Source: Microvirga sp. BSC39 (GTDB taxonomy: Bacteria > Pseudomonadota > Alphaproteobacteria > Rhizobiales > Beijerinckiaceae). From it: 64,000 nt of DNA. The notes under the pieces were generated by a model. The model was not told where the DNA came from and did no database searches. It saw only the letters and a list, made by a program, of their open reading frames with translations. The stretch covers positions 1-64,000 of the forward strand of contig NZ_JPUG01000058.1 in assembly GCF_000739015.1 (NCBI RefSeq). Direction: 5' to 3'. Shown here one piece after another: positions 1-8,718 of this stretch. Numbering within the stretch: position 1 is the first letter of the stretch; every line of letters starts with the position of its first letter. The position numbers and the translations under genes were made by a program.

Positions 1-2
1 GG

Positions 3-782
3 CAGGACAATGCGGGCCCAGCAGTCGCCCGCAACACCGGGATCGCCCGGAGCCGGGGGGGCTATCTGGTCTTCCTTGATGCGGACGATATCCTGCTCCC
101 CTGTGCTCTTACGGCCGGGCTTGAAGCCCTGGGGAGGCGTCCTGATGCCGGGTTTGCGGTAGGTCCTCGCGAGGAGATGACGTTTGAGGGTGAGCCGGTA
201 CCATGGCCTGTATCTCCACCCCCGCCACAGGCTGATATCTATCTGCCTCTGCTCCGTTTCGACTGGTACATCATCCCACCCTCGTCGGTGATGTTCCGGC
301 GCGAGGCGGTGGAGGCGGTTGCCGGCTTTCAGGATCCATGGGGCGCTGACGACCTCGACTTCTATCTGCGGGTGGCTCACCGGTTCACAGCCTGCTGCTA
401 CCAGGCGCCCGCGGTCACCCGCTACCGCCGCTACAGCACGAGTTCCTCACGGGACGGCGAGCGGATGCTGCACAGCATCCGCGCCGTCTATGCGCGCCAA
501 TGGCCGCAGGTTGAGGGCAACCCCAACGCTGAAGCGGCCTACCATCATGGCCTGAGGCAGCTCACCGACATCTTCCTCGACTGCATGGTGGAGAACATTG
601 AGGACCGGCTGCGCGCTGGCGATCACTCAGGAGCTCTCCGCAGTGCGCGGCTCCTCAAGATGGAGAGCTCCGAGCGCTGGCAGGCACTACTGGATACAAG
701 TCCTACCGCGAGTGTGCTGGCGCAAGAGCTTGCCGCAATGGTTGAGGGCAGTGACAAAGCATCCATGGTCGGTGGTCTGTAA
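3..782 (+). CDS. Glycosyltransferase family 2, 3' part (5' end outside window)
   Basis: The reading frame is already open at the left edge, so the true start lies upstream; 259 codons are visible. The first residues read QDNAGPAVARNTGIARSRG, followed by YLVFLDADD. This is the conserved GT2 (GT-A fold) block that ends in the Asp-rich metal/nucleotide-sugar motif. A following FxREA-type block (SSVMFRREAVEAVAGF, then a W-x-x-D-D-L-D-F-Y-L-R stretch) is the usual acceptor-side motif. The protein probably transfers a sugar from a nucleotide donor in the cytoplasm, to a surface glycan or to protein. Donor and acceptor cannot be read from the sequence. The last 60 or so residues are helical and family-unspecific. 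It faces the next gene convergently. Confidence 0.85.
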   Translation, partial: QDNAGPAVARNTGIARSRGGYLVFLDADDILLPCALTAGLEALGRRPDAGFAVGPREEMTFEGEPVPWPVSPPPPQADIYLPLLRFDWYIIPPSSVMFRREAVEAVAGFQDPWGADDLDFYLRVAHRFTACCYQAPAVTRYRRYSTSSSRDGERMLHSIRAVYARQWPQVEGNPNAEAAYHHGLRQLTDIFLDCMVENIEDRLRAGDHSGALRSARLLKMESSERWQALLDTSPTASVLAQELAAMVEGSDKASMVGGL

Positions 783-902
783 TGCGCCGCAATTCACTCA
801 GGATGGTTGCCTGAGGCTCAAACCGCGACCACGCTCCAGCCCCAACGAAGGTCCGGAGTTCCTGCCTAAAGCTGACGTTCGATTTACTTCTGCGAAGTGC
901 AA

Positions 903-2960
903 TCAGGCGACCTTCGGTTGAATAGCGAGTGCGGTGCTTAGCACCTCGGCAGCAGGCAAGGGTCGTGCCCAAAGGAACCCTTGAAACTGCTCGAATCCGA
1001 CTGCCCGCAGGAGTTCCGCCTCCTGTCTGGTTTCTACGCCTTCGACGATGACGCTCTTGCCCATGTCGCGGAACATTCCGGCAATGGACGCCATCAAAGC
1101 CCTGCACTCGGACGAGGAGTGGATGTCCCGAACGAGCGCCCGGTCGATTTTCACCACCGCGATGGCAGGCTTGCACAGGTGGTGCATCGAAACCGACCCA
1201 ACTCCGAAATCATCCACTGCAACGCGAATGCCTGCGGCGTGAAACCCTTCGATCGTAGCGACAACTGCAGGATTGTTCAGGGAGGTCTCTTCAGGGATTT
1301 CAAGCACCAGGGAGGACGGGTGAACGCCGTGAGCCGCAAGGAGGCTCTTCAACTCATTAAGCGCATCAGCTTTGAGCAGAAACTCCTCGGCTACGTTCAC
1401 GTGCACGTTTCCGATATTGAAACCAGCCCTCCGCCAAGTCGACACCTGACGGATTGCCTCGCCCAAGACAAAAGTCGTAAGCGCATCCATCTGACCAATG
1501 CGGCGGAGATCCTCGAGGAATGCATCAGGCGTCAAGATCCCGCGCCGCGGATGGTGCCAGCGGATCAGGGCCTCGGCTGCGCTGATCCGGCCGCTGTCCG
1601 CCTCGTGGATCGTTTGATAATACACCTCGAACTGGCCGGAAGGCAGAGCGCTCTTGATCTCGTTGTCGATGAGCCTAGCGCGCTCGGATTCGGCTCGCAT
1701 TTGCTCGGAAAATTTCGAGATCCTGCCACGACCGGAGCGCTTGGCGTTATACATGGCGAGATCAGCTGCCGAGAGGAGTGCGGCCACGTTGCTGCCAGCA
1801 ATGGGGAACATCGCATAGCCGATGCTGGCATCCGGGATGATTTCTCTTCCCTCGAAGTAAACAGGCTCAGAGATGCTGGACAGCAGCTGCATGGCTATCG
1901 TTTCGGCCTCGGATTCCTTCTGCAGGTTCGGAAGGATCACGATGAACTCGTCACCGCCAAGCCGGCCGCCGATGTTCGTGCTGCTGAGAATGCTCTGAAT
2001 GCGCTTGGCCACTGCGGTCAGCACAGCGTCACCGGCTGCATGCCCCAAAGTGTCGTTGACTGCCTTGAAACCATCGAGATCCAGCAGGATGAGCCCCATC
2101 TGCCGGTTCGTGTTGACGGCGTCCTTGACGGCAACAGACAGAACCCGGTCGATCTGCCCGCGGTTCAGCAAGCCGGTCAGTGCGTCATGCGCTGCAAGGT
2201 ACTCCAACTCACTGGTGACAAGATCCGCTCTGCGGGTCTCGGTTTCCGCTCGCTTCAGCAGCGGCCTGAAGATGATGGCGGCCTCGATCAGCAGGATCAC
2301 CAACATGCTGACCCCGAGAACATTGTGGACAAAGGCTGCATGTTCCTGCTCCGCATGCGCATTCTCGCGGAGTTTCTTGATCAGAGCATCAACAGCCTTC
2401 ATCGCCGGAGCCCCATGAGCGCCATGCGCTAGGTGCCGCGCGCCTCCACCGCCGTGGCTTTGGTGGTTCATGGACTCCGTGTGGGTCGCCGCACTTCCCG
2501 AGTGGGAGGAAGGAGCATGCTGTGTCTCCTGATGCTCAGCGACGGCAGCCTTCGCCCTTTCGACCAGCATGTGGACTTGCCGCGCGAGGCCATCGTGTGG
2601 ATCGTCCATGATGGATCGGACTTCGGTTTGGGGTTCCGACCTGTTGAACGTATCGAGCAGCTTGGCGAGCCCTGCCTGCAGCCCTTCGGCCTCGAAGCGG
2701 GCTTCCTTGCGTGCTTCCGCCTGATCACCCATCGAAATGCGGTCGAGAGCCAGCATGGTCTTGTGAACGGACGAACGCAATTCGGATGCTTGAGCGACTA
2801 CGTCCTCGCTGGCTTCCATCCGGGCGATGAGGGACTGGACCACCATGAAGCTCAGCGCGGTCAAGACGCCGAGGATCAGAAGAGCGACCACATAGCGCCC
2901 CAGAACGGAGCGGGTTGTGGCCGACACACGGAACAGGTGGGAGATAGACACCGCTCTCAT
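903..2960 (-). CDS. Membrane GGDEF-EAL cyclic-di-GMP protein with His-rich periplasmic loop
   Basis: This 685-residue protein combines diguanylate cyclase and c-di-GMP phosphodiesterase domains. A membrane segment at about 20-42 and a second at about 208-230 enclose a periplasmic region. That region is helical and, at about 147-180, very rich in His, Gly and Ser. The GGDEF domain keeps RLGGDEF (about 335) and the substrate motif LDLDGFKAVND. The EAL domain keeps AAEALIRW (about 461), the DDFG loop, KIDRALV and VEGVET. Both activities are therefore possible by sequence. The usual EAL loop DDFGTG reads DDFGVG. An ATG 120 nt further upstream (3080) is also in frame, but I prefer the start at 2960 or 2963, where a short upstream ORF ends in an ATGATGA overlap. 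The His-rich loop suggests metal sensing, which is inference. Confidence 0.9.
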   Translation of the reverse strand: MRAVSISHLFRVSATTRSVLGRYVVALLILGVLTALSFMVVQSLIARMEASEDVVAQASELRSSVHKTMLALDRISMGDQAEARKEARFEAEGLQAGLAKLLDTFNRSEPQTEVRSIMDDPHDGLARQVHMLVERAKAAVAEHQETQHAPSSHSGSAATHTESMNHQSHGGGGARHLAHGAHGAPAMKAVDALIKKLRENAHAEQEHAAFVHNVLGVSMLVILLIEAAIIFRPLLKRAETETRRADLVTSELEYLAAHDALTGLLNRGQIDRVLSVAVKDAVNTNRQMGLILLDLDGFKAVNDTLGHAAGDAVLTAVAKRIQSILSSTNIGGRLGGDEFIVILPNLQKESEAETIAMQLLSSISEPVYFEGREIIPDASIGYAMFPIAGSNVAALLSAADLAMYNAKRSGRGRISKFSEQMRAESERARLIDNEIKSALPSGQFEVYYQTIHEADSGRISAAEALIRWHHPRRGILTPDAFLEDLRRIGQMDALTTFVLGEAIRQVSTWRRAGFNIGNVHVNVAEEFLLKADALNELKSLLAAHGVHPSSLVLEIPEETSLNNPAVVATIEGFHAAGIRVAVDDFGVGSVSMHHLCKPAIAVVKIDRALVRDIHSSSECRALMASIAGMFRDMGKSVIVEGVETRQEAELLRAVGFEQFQGFLWARPLPAAEVLSTALAIQPKVA

Positions 2961-3097
2961 CATCTTGCGCTTCGGCAGCCATTCGAGCCGCTCAAGAAAT
3001 AAACCCGTGCATGGTTCGAACACAGTAGACGCCCGACGAGACCGCTCTCTTCGGGGAGCGAAATGCTGCGGCAGAGGCATGGGAGTTCTATTGTCAT
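2960..3097 (-). CDS. Possible 45-residue upstream ORF coupled to the GGDEF-EAL gene
   Basis: An ATG at 3097 follows a good Shine-Dalgarno sequence (GGAGGG, 7 nt spacer). The frame runs 45 codons (MTIELPCLCRSISLP...) and its TGA lies inside the ATGATGA that starts the GGDEF-EAL gene. The main gene itself has only a weak ribosome-binding site there. The arrangement is what translational coupling or a leader peptide looks like. The peptide has no recognisable domain and three Cys residues. Alternatively, the main protein could start at 3080 and this frame would be fortuitous. Confidence 0.3.
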   Translation of the reverse strand: MTIELPCLCRSISLPEESGLVGRLLCSNHARVYFLSGSNGCRSAR

Positions 3098-4040
3098 TTC
3101 TGAACCCTCCACCGGCTTGTGCGGCACACCCGGTTGTTCCAAGCAGATGCTCTATGCTTTGTCTGATAAGGAAAATGCCGGACTTCGACCGGCGCAGCGG
3201 AGCGGCATCATGCCATTGAATGGTCGCGCATGGCCGGCACCACTCAATCCGCTACATGAAACATCTTAGCCCGCTAAGCTTTGCTGATTTCTGCTGCAGG
3301 TCAAGGGAGACGTGCTTGCTATTTAGGCATCGCGCATAACGTGCTTAACAGATGCCTAAGAGATCGCCCCATAATGATTCTGCCACAGCACGCTGACGAG
3401 CAAGTGCTTACCTGCCTGCCGGGATCGGGAATTTCTCATCAAACGCCGGCCCCTAGACTTGTCTTGCCTCGGCGAGGCTCACGCCGTCGGATGTCGGTCA
3501 CCCTGCCCGCTCCAGCGCACTGAGGCTGGCGGCCGAGTCGGCCACAAACGATCGGCGCTCGAGCAAAGCTCCTCGTCCATCTCGCGGCACCGGCATTCTT
3601 CAAGACCAAGATTATGCATTGGCCGCTTCCCTCGAGCTGGCATCCGACTAGACCATGCTCCGGAAACCACCCACTGAACGTCTTGGTTAGGCTGGAGATT
3701 GCCGTCACATGGCTCGATTGGCAAACCTAGGCCTCACTGCACGGACGTGCGGCCGACGGTTCGGATGATCATGGTGGGTTATGGAAGTCACACGCCTCTG
3801 TTTTCCCCTTCGCCCCAAATGCCCGTTTCCGCCGGTTCCGGTGCGTACAAGCGATGCTCGGAATGGGCCATAAACATGCCTCAGACCCTATGCATCCTTC
3901 AGGAAGTGCGTCCGCCGCAGGATTGCGGGCATCCTCCAAAGGGAGGATGCACCTCCATTCCGTTATGCTAGGATGCCCCTGCGGCGCTTGAGCGCCCAAC
4001 AACAGCACTTTGGGGGCATCACAGGCGTGGAGCTTGCGCC
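3098..4040. other. 943-bp intergenic stretch, one strong hairpin near its right end
   Basis: I see no supportable gene on either strand. Short open frames exist, but they lack convincing ribosome sites, codon bias or family motifs. The only clear structure is the inverted repeat at 3929-3950, listed separately. Coding potential of a decayed kind between about 3540 and 3730 on the plus strand (a 60-codon open stretch with no recognised motif) cannot be excluded. Confidence 0.4.
3929..3950. promoter_or_regulatory. Perfect 9-bp inverted repeat upstream of the LuxR-type gene
   Basis: GCATCCTCC, a 4-nt AAAG spacer, then GGAGGATGC form a perfect palindrome 91 nt before the LuxR start codon. No T-run follows, so a terminator is unlikely. 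An operator or an RNA hairpin in the leader fits better. A role for the adjacent regulator is inference. Confidence 0.4.
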
Positions 4041-5200
4041 ATGTCCGATCGGCTGTTGGCGTTGACGGAACTCATCTATGATGCGGCAAGCGGTGGAACA
4101 CCGTGGTCGGCTGTTGGCAAGGGTCTCGAGCGTCTGGTGGACGCGAGAAGCGCCTCCCTCATGGCGGGCGACTTCCAGGCGGGTACCGGCGAGATCCTCT
4201 ACCATGCCGAGATCCCACCTCAGGCTGTGGTCGCTTACCAGCAGCATTACCGATCGGTCGACCTCTGGACTAATCGCGCAGCCCGAGCCATCGCGAACGC
4301 GCCCCCCGGAAAGATCCCGAGAGTATGGACCAGTGGCCATCTCGTTCCCGACGGCGAGTTCCTCCGTAGCGAGTTCTACAATGACTTCGGGCGCCACTAT
4401 GGACTGCGCTACGTTGTAGGCACGGTCGTTACGTTGGGGGTCGCAGGCGTGATGCCGATCGGCCTTCATCGACCTGACGGAGCGCCTCCGTTCGACGGCC
4501 AGGATGCCCGGCTCGTACAAGCCGTTCTGCCGCACCTGAAGCGAGCTCTGCAGATCCGTCATCAGCTCCGTCCCGCCCAAGCGATGGCATCGGCGTCGCA
4601 AGCGGCTCTCGACGGGTTGGCGGTAGGAGCTTTGATCGTCGATGCCGAAGGACAGGGCTGCTCGCGAACCTAGCGGCCGAGGCAATGGTTGCCTCCAACA
4701 GCGGGATTCAGCTCAACCGGTCGTGCGGCAGCACACGGGGGCGGCGGACGATGGTCGCAGCCTGCCATAGCGACGAGAATTCGAGGCTTCTGAGTCTGAT
4801 ACGGAGTGTGGCATCGGATGGTGGGTCAGGCGGCGCCCTGCGGGTCTGGAGCAGACTGCACACGAGCGCAATTGCGGTGCTTGTTTCGCCTCTGCCCTGC
4901 CGTCTCGCTGGCATTCGGAATACTTCAATTGGTCGTGTGCCTCACCGGGCGCTGGTGCTCCTGCGGGACCTGTCGGCTACGAGGGAGCCTCCTGCCGCGG
5001 CGCTGCTCCGGGATTTGTTCGGATTGACAATGAATGAGGCCGAGGTAGCTCGCGCGCTGTATGGTGGTGTGACAAAGGAAGCCGTCGCAGCGGCGCGTGG
5101 CCTGCGTGTGACGACCATCAAAACCCAGGTTGACGCCATCCTCGCAAAGACAGGGGCTGCAAACTTGAGGGATCTCGAGCGCCTTCTCGGATCCCTCTGA
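4041..5200 (+). pseudogene. LuxR-family transcriptional regulator, single frameshift
   Basis: Two consecutive frames make one family-like protein. The first (4041-4673) carries the N-terminal sensory part (MSDRLLALTELIYDAASG...) common to LuxR-type regulators of about 370 residues. The second covers the rest and ends in a clear LuxR-type helix-turn-helix at about 5010-5195 (LTMNEAEVARALYGGVTKEA ... TTIKTQVDAILAKTGA). The break is near 4655: after VDAEGQ, one missing base turns the expected LLANLAAEAMVA into an early stop. Restoring one nucleotide would rejoin the frames. A ribosome site (GGAG) precedes 4041. It may be a real pseudogene or a sequencing error, because the rest is undamaged. A palindrome lies just upstream. 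Confidence 0.8.
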
Positions 5201-5477
5201 TTCCTATGGAAAGAGTTTCGGAAAGATTTGATCACCGTTATCCTCCGAACAGAGGATGGCACGTGAGGCGCTTCGCTTCATGCTGTATGTGAAGACATCC
5301 AAGTTGTCGATTTAAGTCATCGTCAGTGCTGCCTGCTGTTGATCGGCGGATTGTTGAGTCTCGTATCATGATTGTGTCGCACTGCGCTCCGATGCGGGGA
5401 ATGCGGACTTGCGCCCGCTGTCAGGGCAGCCGACCTGCCGTCGTTTTTCCGGGTTTGAACCAAAAGGAGACATCTCA

Positions 5478-5828
5478 ATGAAGTACACCGTCATCGCCTC
5501 CGCGTCCGCGACCTGCCTCGGGGCGTCCGGAGCCTGGGCAGGAGAAGCAGAAATCGATAGCGAGGAGGAGTGCAGGTCAATCTCCGACATCGATCTGTCG
5601 GGATGTAGGTGCCGGGGCTTGTATTTCGAGAGCAAGTTCGGGTCCGAAGATGGGGCTGCAGCTCTCCACCTGGTTGGGCGGAGCTACGTGCCCGAGCCCC
5701 GTGTCACAACCACTTCGCTTTACGAGCGCTTCGGCACCGCAAAGCTGAATCTGGCCGCTCAGAAACTCCTGGAGACGCGAGGTGAGATCGTGTTTTTCTG
5801 CCCCTTCAGCGCCAATACTGCGGATTGA
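5478..5828 (+). CDS. Small secreted protein of unknown function
   Basis: 116 residues starting at an ATG with an AAGGAG ribosome site 7 nt upstream. The first 22 residues form a short signal peptide ending in AWA, so the mature protein would begin at GEAEIDSEEE and be periplasmic. Two Cys sit in a CRC motif and others at the start and near the C-terminus, so disulfides are possible. I do not recognise the family. The stop codon lies 2 nt before the next gene's ATG, so the two are probably co-transcribed. Confidence 0.6.
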   Translation: MKYTVIASASATCLGASGAWAGEAEIDSEEECRSISDIDLSGCRCRGLYFESKFGSEDGAAALHLVGRSYVPEPRVTTTSLYERFGTAKLNLAAQKLLETRGEIVFFCPFSANTAD

Positions 5829-5830
5829 TC

Positions 5831-6211
5831 ATGTGGTTCACTCCAGCGGATGTGGCATTGGTCGTGTTCACTGCATGCAACACGGTCCGGGTGTTCGCCT
5901 ATCTTCCGCAGATCGTGAGGATCGGGCGTGACACGCAAGGCGCGGCGGCCATCTCTTACGTGACGTGGGCACTCTTCGGCGCATCTCATCTATCGACCGT
6001 CGCTTACGCCGCTCTTGTGGTGGATGACTGGCGCATGGCAGCCGTCTTTGTAGCTAACACGGCGTGCTGCGGCATCATCTTAGGCCTGACGGCATGGAAG
6101 CGCATCGCCTTCCGCAAGAAGCAAAAGCAGTTGAATGGCATCATGCCTACAACGGAGCGCCGAGGCCTTGCCGTCGGGCCGCTGAACATGTCTGGTCAGC
6201 GACAAAGCTGA
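5831..6211 (+). CDS. PQ-loop / SemiSWEET-type small membrane protein
   Basis: 126 residues with three predicted membrane helices. Helix 1 contains the PQ-loop signature (AYLPQIVRIGRDTQGAAAIS), followed by the typical SYVTWALFGASHL helix. Bacterial SemiSWEETs are about 90-100 residues with one triple-helix bundle and transport sugars as dimers, so the length and layout fit. The substrate is unknown. An in-frame TTG at 5825 overlaps the previous stop, but the ATG at 5831 is preferred. The basic tail after helix 3 (residues about 95-126) is longer than usual. Confidence 0.7.
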   Translation: MWFTPADVALVVFTACNTVRVFAYLPQIVRIGRDTQGAAAISYVTWALFGASHLSTVAYAALVVDDWRMAAVFVANTACCGIILGLTAWKRIAFRKKQKQLNGIMPTTERRGLAVGPLNMSGQRQS

Positions 6212-6242
6212 TCCAGCAGAAGAACATTATGGAGTTGTCACC

Positions 6243-6521
6243 ATGGTATCGAACGAGATCGACATTCTGGGCTATGCCGCGTCGGCCTTGACTCTCGCTA
6301 CCTTTGCTCAACGAGCAATGCTGCCGATGCGGATCCTGGCGATTGGAGCGAATGTCTGCTTCATTGGATATGGAATGATGGGCCTGTTCATGCCCGTTCT
6401 CATCCTTCACCTCGTGCTCCTCCCGATCAATGTAGTTCGGCTCCACGCACTAGTTGCCGTATCCAGATCTGATGAGGATCGGCAGGTTGCGAAACTGACT
6501 GACAAAACCGGGATGGCCTGA
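6243..6521 (+). CDS. Small integral membrane protein, three helices
   Basis: 92 residues. The pattern (DILGYAASALTLATFAQRAM ... MRILAIGANVCFIGYG ... LFMPVLILHLVLLPINVVRL) gives three membrane segments. It resembles the small membrane module that in other alphaproteobacteria occurs alone or in front of a cyclic-nucleotide-binding domain; that comparison is from memory. Here the protein ends after a short charged tail with no such domain. It follows the SemiSWEET-like gene by 31 nt and is probably in the same transcript. Confidence 0.6.
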   Translation: MVSNEIDILGYAASALTLATFAQRAMLPMRILAIGANVCFIGYGMMGLFMPVLILHLVLLPINVVRLHALVAVSRSDEDRQVAKLTDKTGMA

Positions 6522-6670
6522 GTTTCCAGCGGCCTGATATGAAGAGCCGGCAGATGCTGCCCGTGCGGGATGAAAAGCAGGACGCGAGGAGTGCCGAGGC
6601 GTTTCCGTAAATGCCGTTTACCTGCCTGTTTATGGCGTTACCGCAACGCGCAGAAGACGCATGAATAGCT

Positions 6671-7916
6671 TTATCTCCGCCTCAAGCTCGGGGCCAACCT
6701 TGCGCGAATGTTCAATCCCCTCAACCTGGCCTGCCCCATGTGGGTGATCCGGGTGTGATGTTGATTCAGGGTCGGCCTGGGCGCCAGCTTGGAAGCCGGT
6801 AGCAAGACCTCTGGTGCGGGCGGCCGGTAGCTCAGGGATGAGTGCGGGCGCGCCGTGTTGTAGTGTCGGCGCCAGCTCTCGATGATCACCTCGGCCTCCT
6901 GCAGGGTGTAGAAGATCTCTCCCTTCAGCAGTTCATCCCAAAGCTTCGAGTTGAAGCTCTCGCAATAGCCGTTCTCCCATGGGCTGCCCGGCTCGATGTA
7001 AGCCGTCCTGGCTCCCACAGCCGTGATCCACTCGCGCACAGCTTTGGCCACGAACTCGCTGCCGTTACCGGAGCGAATGTGACCTGGGATGCCACGCAGG
7101 ATAAACAGGTCCGACAGCACGTCGATCACATCGACGGCTTTCAATTGCCGGTCCACCTGGATCGCCAGGCATTCCCGCGTGAACTCGTCAATGATGTTGA
7201 GCATGCGGAACTTGCGCCCGTCATGGGTGCGGTCCTCGACGAAGGCGTAGCTCCAGACATGGTTGGGATACTCCGGCCGCAGCTGGATGCACGAACCATC
7301 GGTGAGCCAGAGCCGACCTTTCTTGGGTTGCTTACTCGGCACTTTCAGCCCCTCCCTCCGCCAGATCCGCTCCACCCGCTTCTTGTTCACGAGCCAGCCT
7401 GCCTCCCGCAGCAGAGCCGCGATCCGACGATAGCCGTAACGGCCGTACTGGGTGGCCAGTGCGATGATGTCGGCGGTCAGGGCCGCCTAATCCTCGGGCT
7501 GTTTGGGAACCTTGCGCTGGGTGGAACGGTGCTGGCCTAGCACCCGGCAGGCCAGCCGCTCCGAGGCTCCGTACTTGGCGATCACATGCTCCACACAGGC
7601 GCGACGGCGGACGGGGCTCAGTAGTCTTGCTGACGCGGCCCTTCGGACCCCGAGGCGGCCTCTTTCAGGATCAACTTCTCCAGGGTGAGGTCCGAGACGG
7701 CTCGACGCAGCCGGGCATTCTCCATCTCCAGCTCTTTGAGCCGCTTCACTGGTCAGACTTCCGCCCGCCGTATTCGTTTCACCACCCGTAGTACGTGACC
7801 TCCGTCACGCCGATCTGCCGAATGGCTTCCTCCATCGTCCGACCTTGTGCGGTCAGTACGTCAACCTGCCGCAACTTGGAAACAATCCCCTCGGCCGTAT
7901 GCCTGTTCTTACCCAT
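6671..7916 (-). pseudogene. IS3-family transposase orfA-orfB, multiply inactivated
   Basis: orfA starts at 7916 ([20 protein letters not shown]...) behind GGACAGGAG. It meets an in-frame TGA in the YYGW motif and a frameshift before KRLKELEMENARL. orfB carries a TAG near 7488 (PED-stop-AALTADI) and continues as an rve-type integrase domain (IIDEFTREC, NGSEF, then the GSPWENGYCESFNSKLWDE block with the third acidic residue). The second catalytic Asp is replaced: RSGNGSEF stands where IS3 enzymes have RSDNG. The frame also runs past the left inverted repeat to 6671. This copy cannot transpose by itself. Confidence 0.85.
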
Positions 7917-7980
7917 CTCCTGTCCTCCTTCGGCGCAAAAGCCATACTTCGGGGAGGATCACTTTTCAGGAGGCAGACCA
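6727..7980 (-). mobile_element. Decayed IS3-family element
   Basis: About 1.25 kb bounded by imperfect terminal inverted repeats. The left end begins TGGCCTGCCCC and has GTGATCC further in. The right end, read on the other strand, begins TGGTCTGCCTCC and has GTGATCC at nearly the same offset. It carries orfA/orfB of an IS3-type transposase on the minus strand, with several disabling mutations. At the right end the groEL fragment resumes exactly at 7981. No groEL sequence is visible to the left, so this is not a simple insertion. Confidence 0.75.
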
Positions 7981-8544
7981 ACTTCGGACTACGACCGTGA
8001 GAAGCTCCAGGAGCGTCTCGCCAAGCTCGCAGGCGGCGTCGCGGTGATCCGCGTCGGCGGCGCGACCGAGGTCGAGGTCAAGGAGAAGAAGGACCGCGTT
8101 GACGACGCCCTGAACGCCACCCGCGCTGCGGTGGAAGAAGGCATTGTCCCCGGCGGCGGCACGGCTCTGCTGCGCGCCAAGGGCGCTGTTGCGAAGCTCA
8201 AGACCGACAACCCGGACGTCCAGGCCGGCATCAAGATCGTGCTGCGCGCTCTTGAGGCTCCGATCCGTCAGATCTCCGAGAACGCCGGTGTCGAAGGCTC
8301 CATCGTTGTCGGCAAGATCAACGACAACACCTCGTCTGACACCTTCGGCTTCAACGCCCAGACGGAAGAGTTCGTGGATCTGCTCCAGGCCGGTATCGTC
8401 GATCCGGCCAAGGTGGTCCGCACCGCTCTGCAGGACGCCGCTTCGGTGGCCGGCCTGCTCGTGACCACCGAGGCCATGGTTGCCGAGGCTCCCAAGCGCG
8501 AAAGCGCTCCGGCGATGCCCGGCGGCGGCATGGGCGGCTTCTAA
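7981..8544 (+). pseudogene. groL: groEL 3' fragment (about residues 357-545)
   Basis: 187 codons match the C-terminal third of the 60-kDa chaperonin. They start at [19 protein letters not shown] and include the [19 protein letters not shown] helix, [11 protein letters not shown], the equatorial FGFNAQT stretch and the terminal GGGMGGF tail. The first two thirds are absent; the fragment abuts the IS3 end at 7980. There is no start codon of its own, so it is not expressed as a chaperonin. The sequence is undecayed, which suggests recent loss or a recombination junction. A stem-loop follows the stop codon. Confidence 0.93.
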
Positions 8545-8572
8545 GCTCTGTCTCCAGCGTGATGAACTAAGG

Positions 8573-8592
8573 GTCCCGGAGCAATCCGGGAC
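8573..8592 (+). terminator. Stem-loop after groEL fragment
   Basis: GTCCCGG, a 6-nt loop, then CCGGGAC is a perfect 7-bp GC-rich stem 28 nt after the groEL stop. The T-rich tract after it (TTACTTGTTT) is modest. It is probably the original groESL terminator. Confidence 0.6.
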
Positions 8593-8718
8593 TTACTTGT
8601 TTAGGGCTCACGACGAGGCATCAATCTTTAGGAAAACATTGCGCTAAGCGTTTGTAAACAGGTTTGAGCAGACCATGTGCCTTGCGTTTCATAGTCATAT
8701 CATTTCGCAGGTACTCCC

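Noticed and set aside
981-2432. Long plus-strand open frame (483 codons) opposite the GGDEF-EAL gene
   Set aside because: It is the antisense shadow of a gene with intact domain motifs; no family pattern and a poor ribosome site. High GC keeps antisense frames open.
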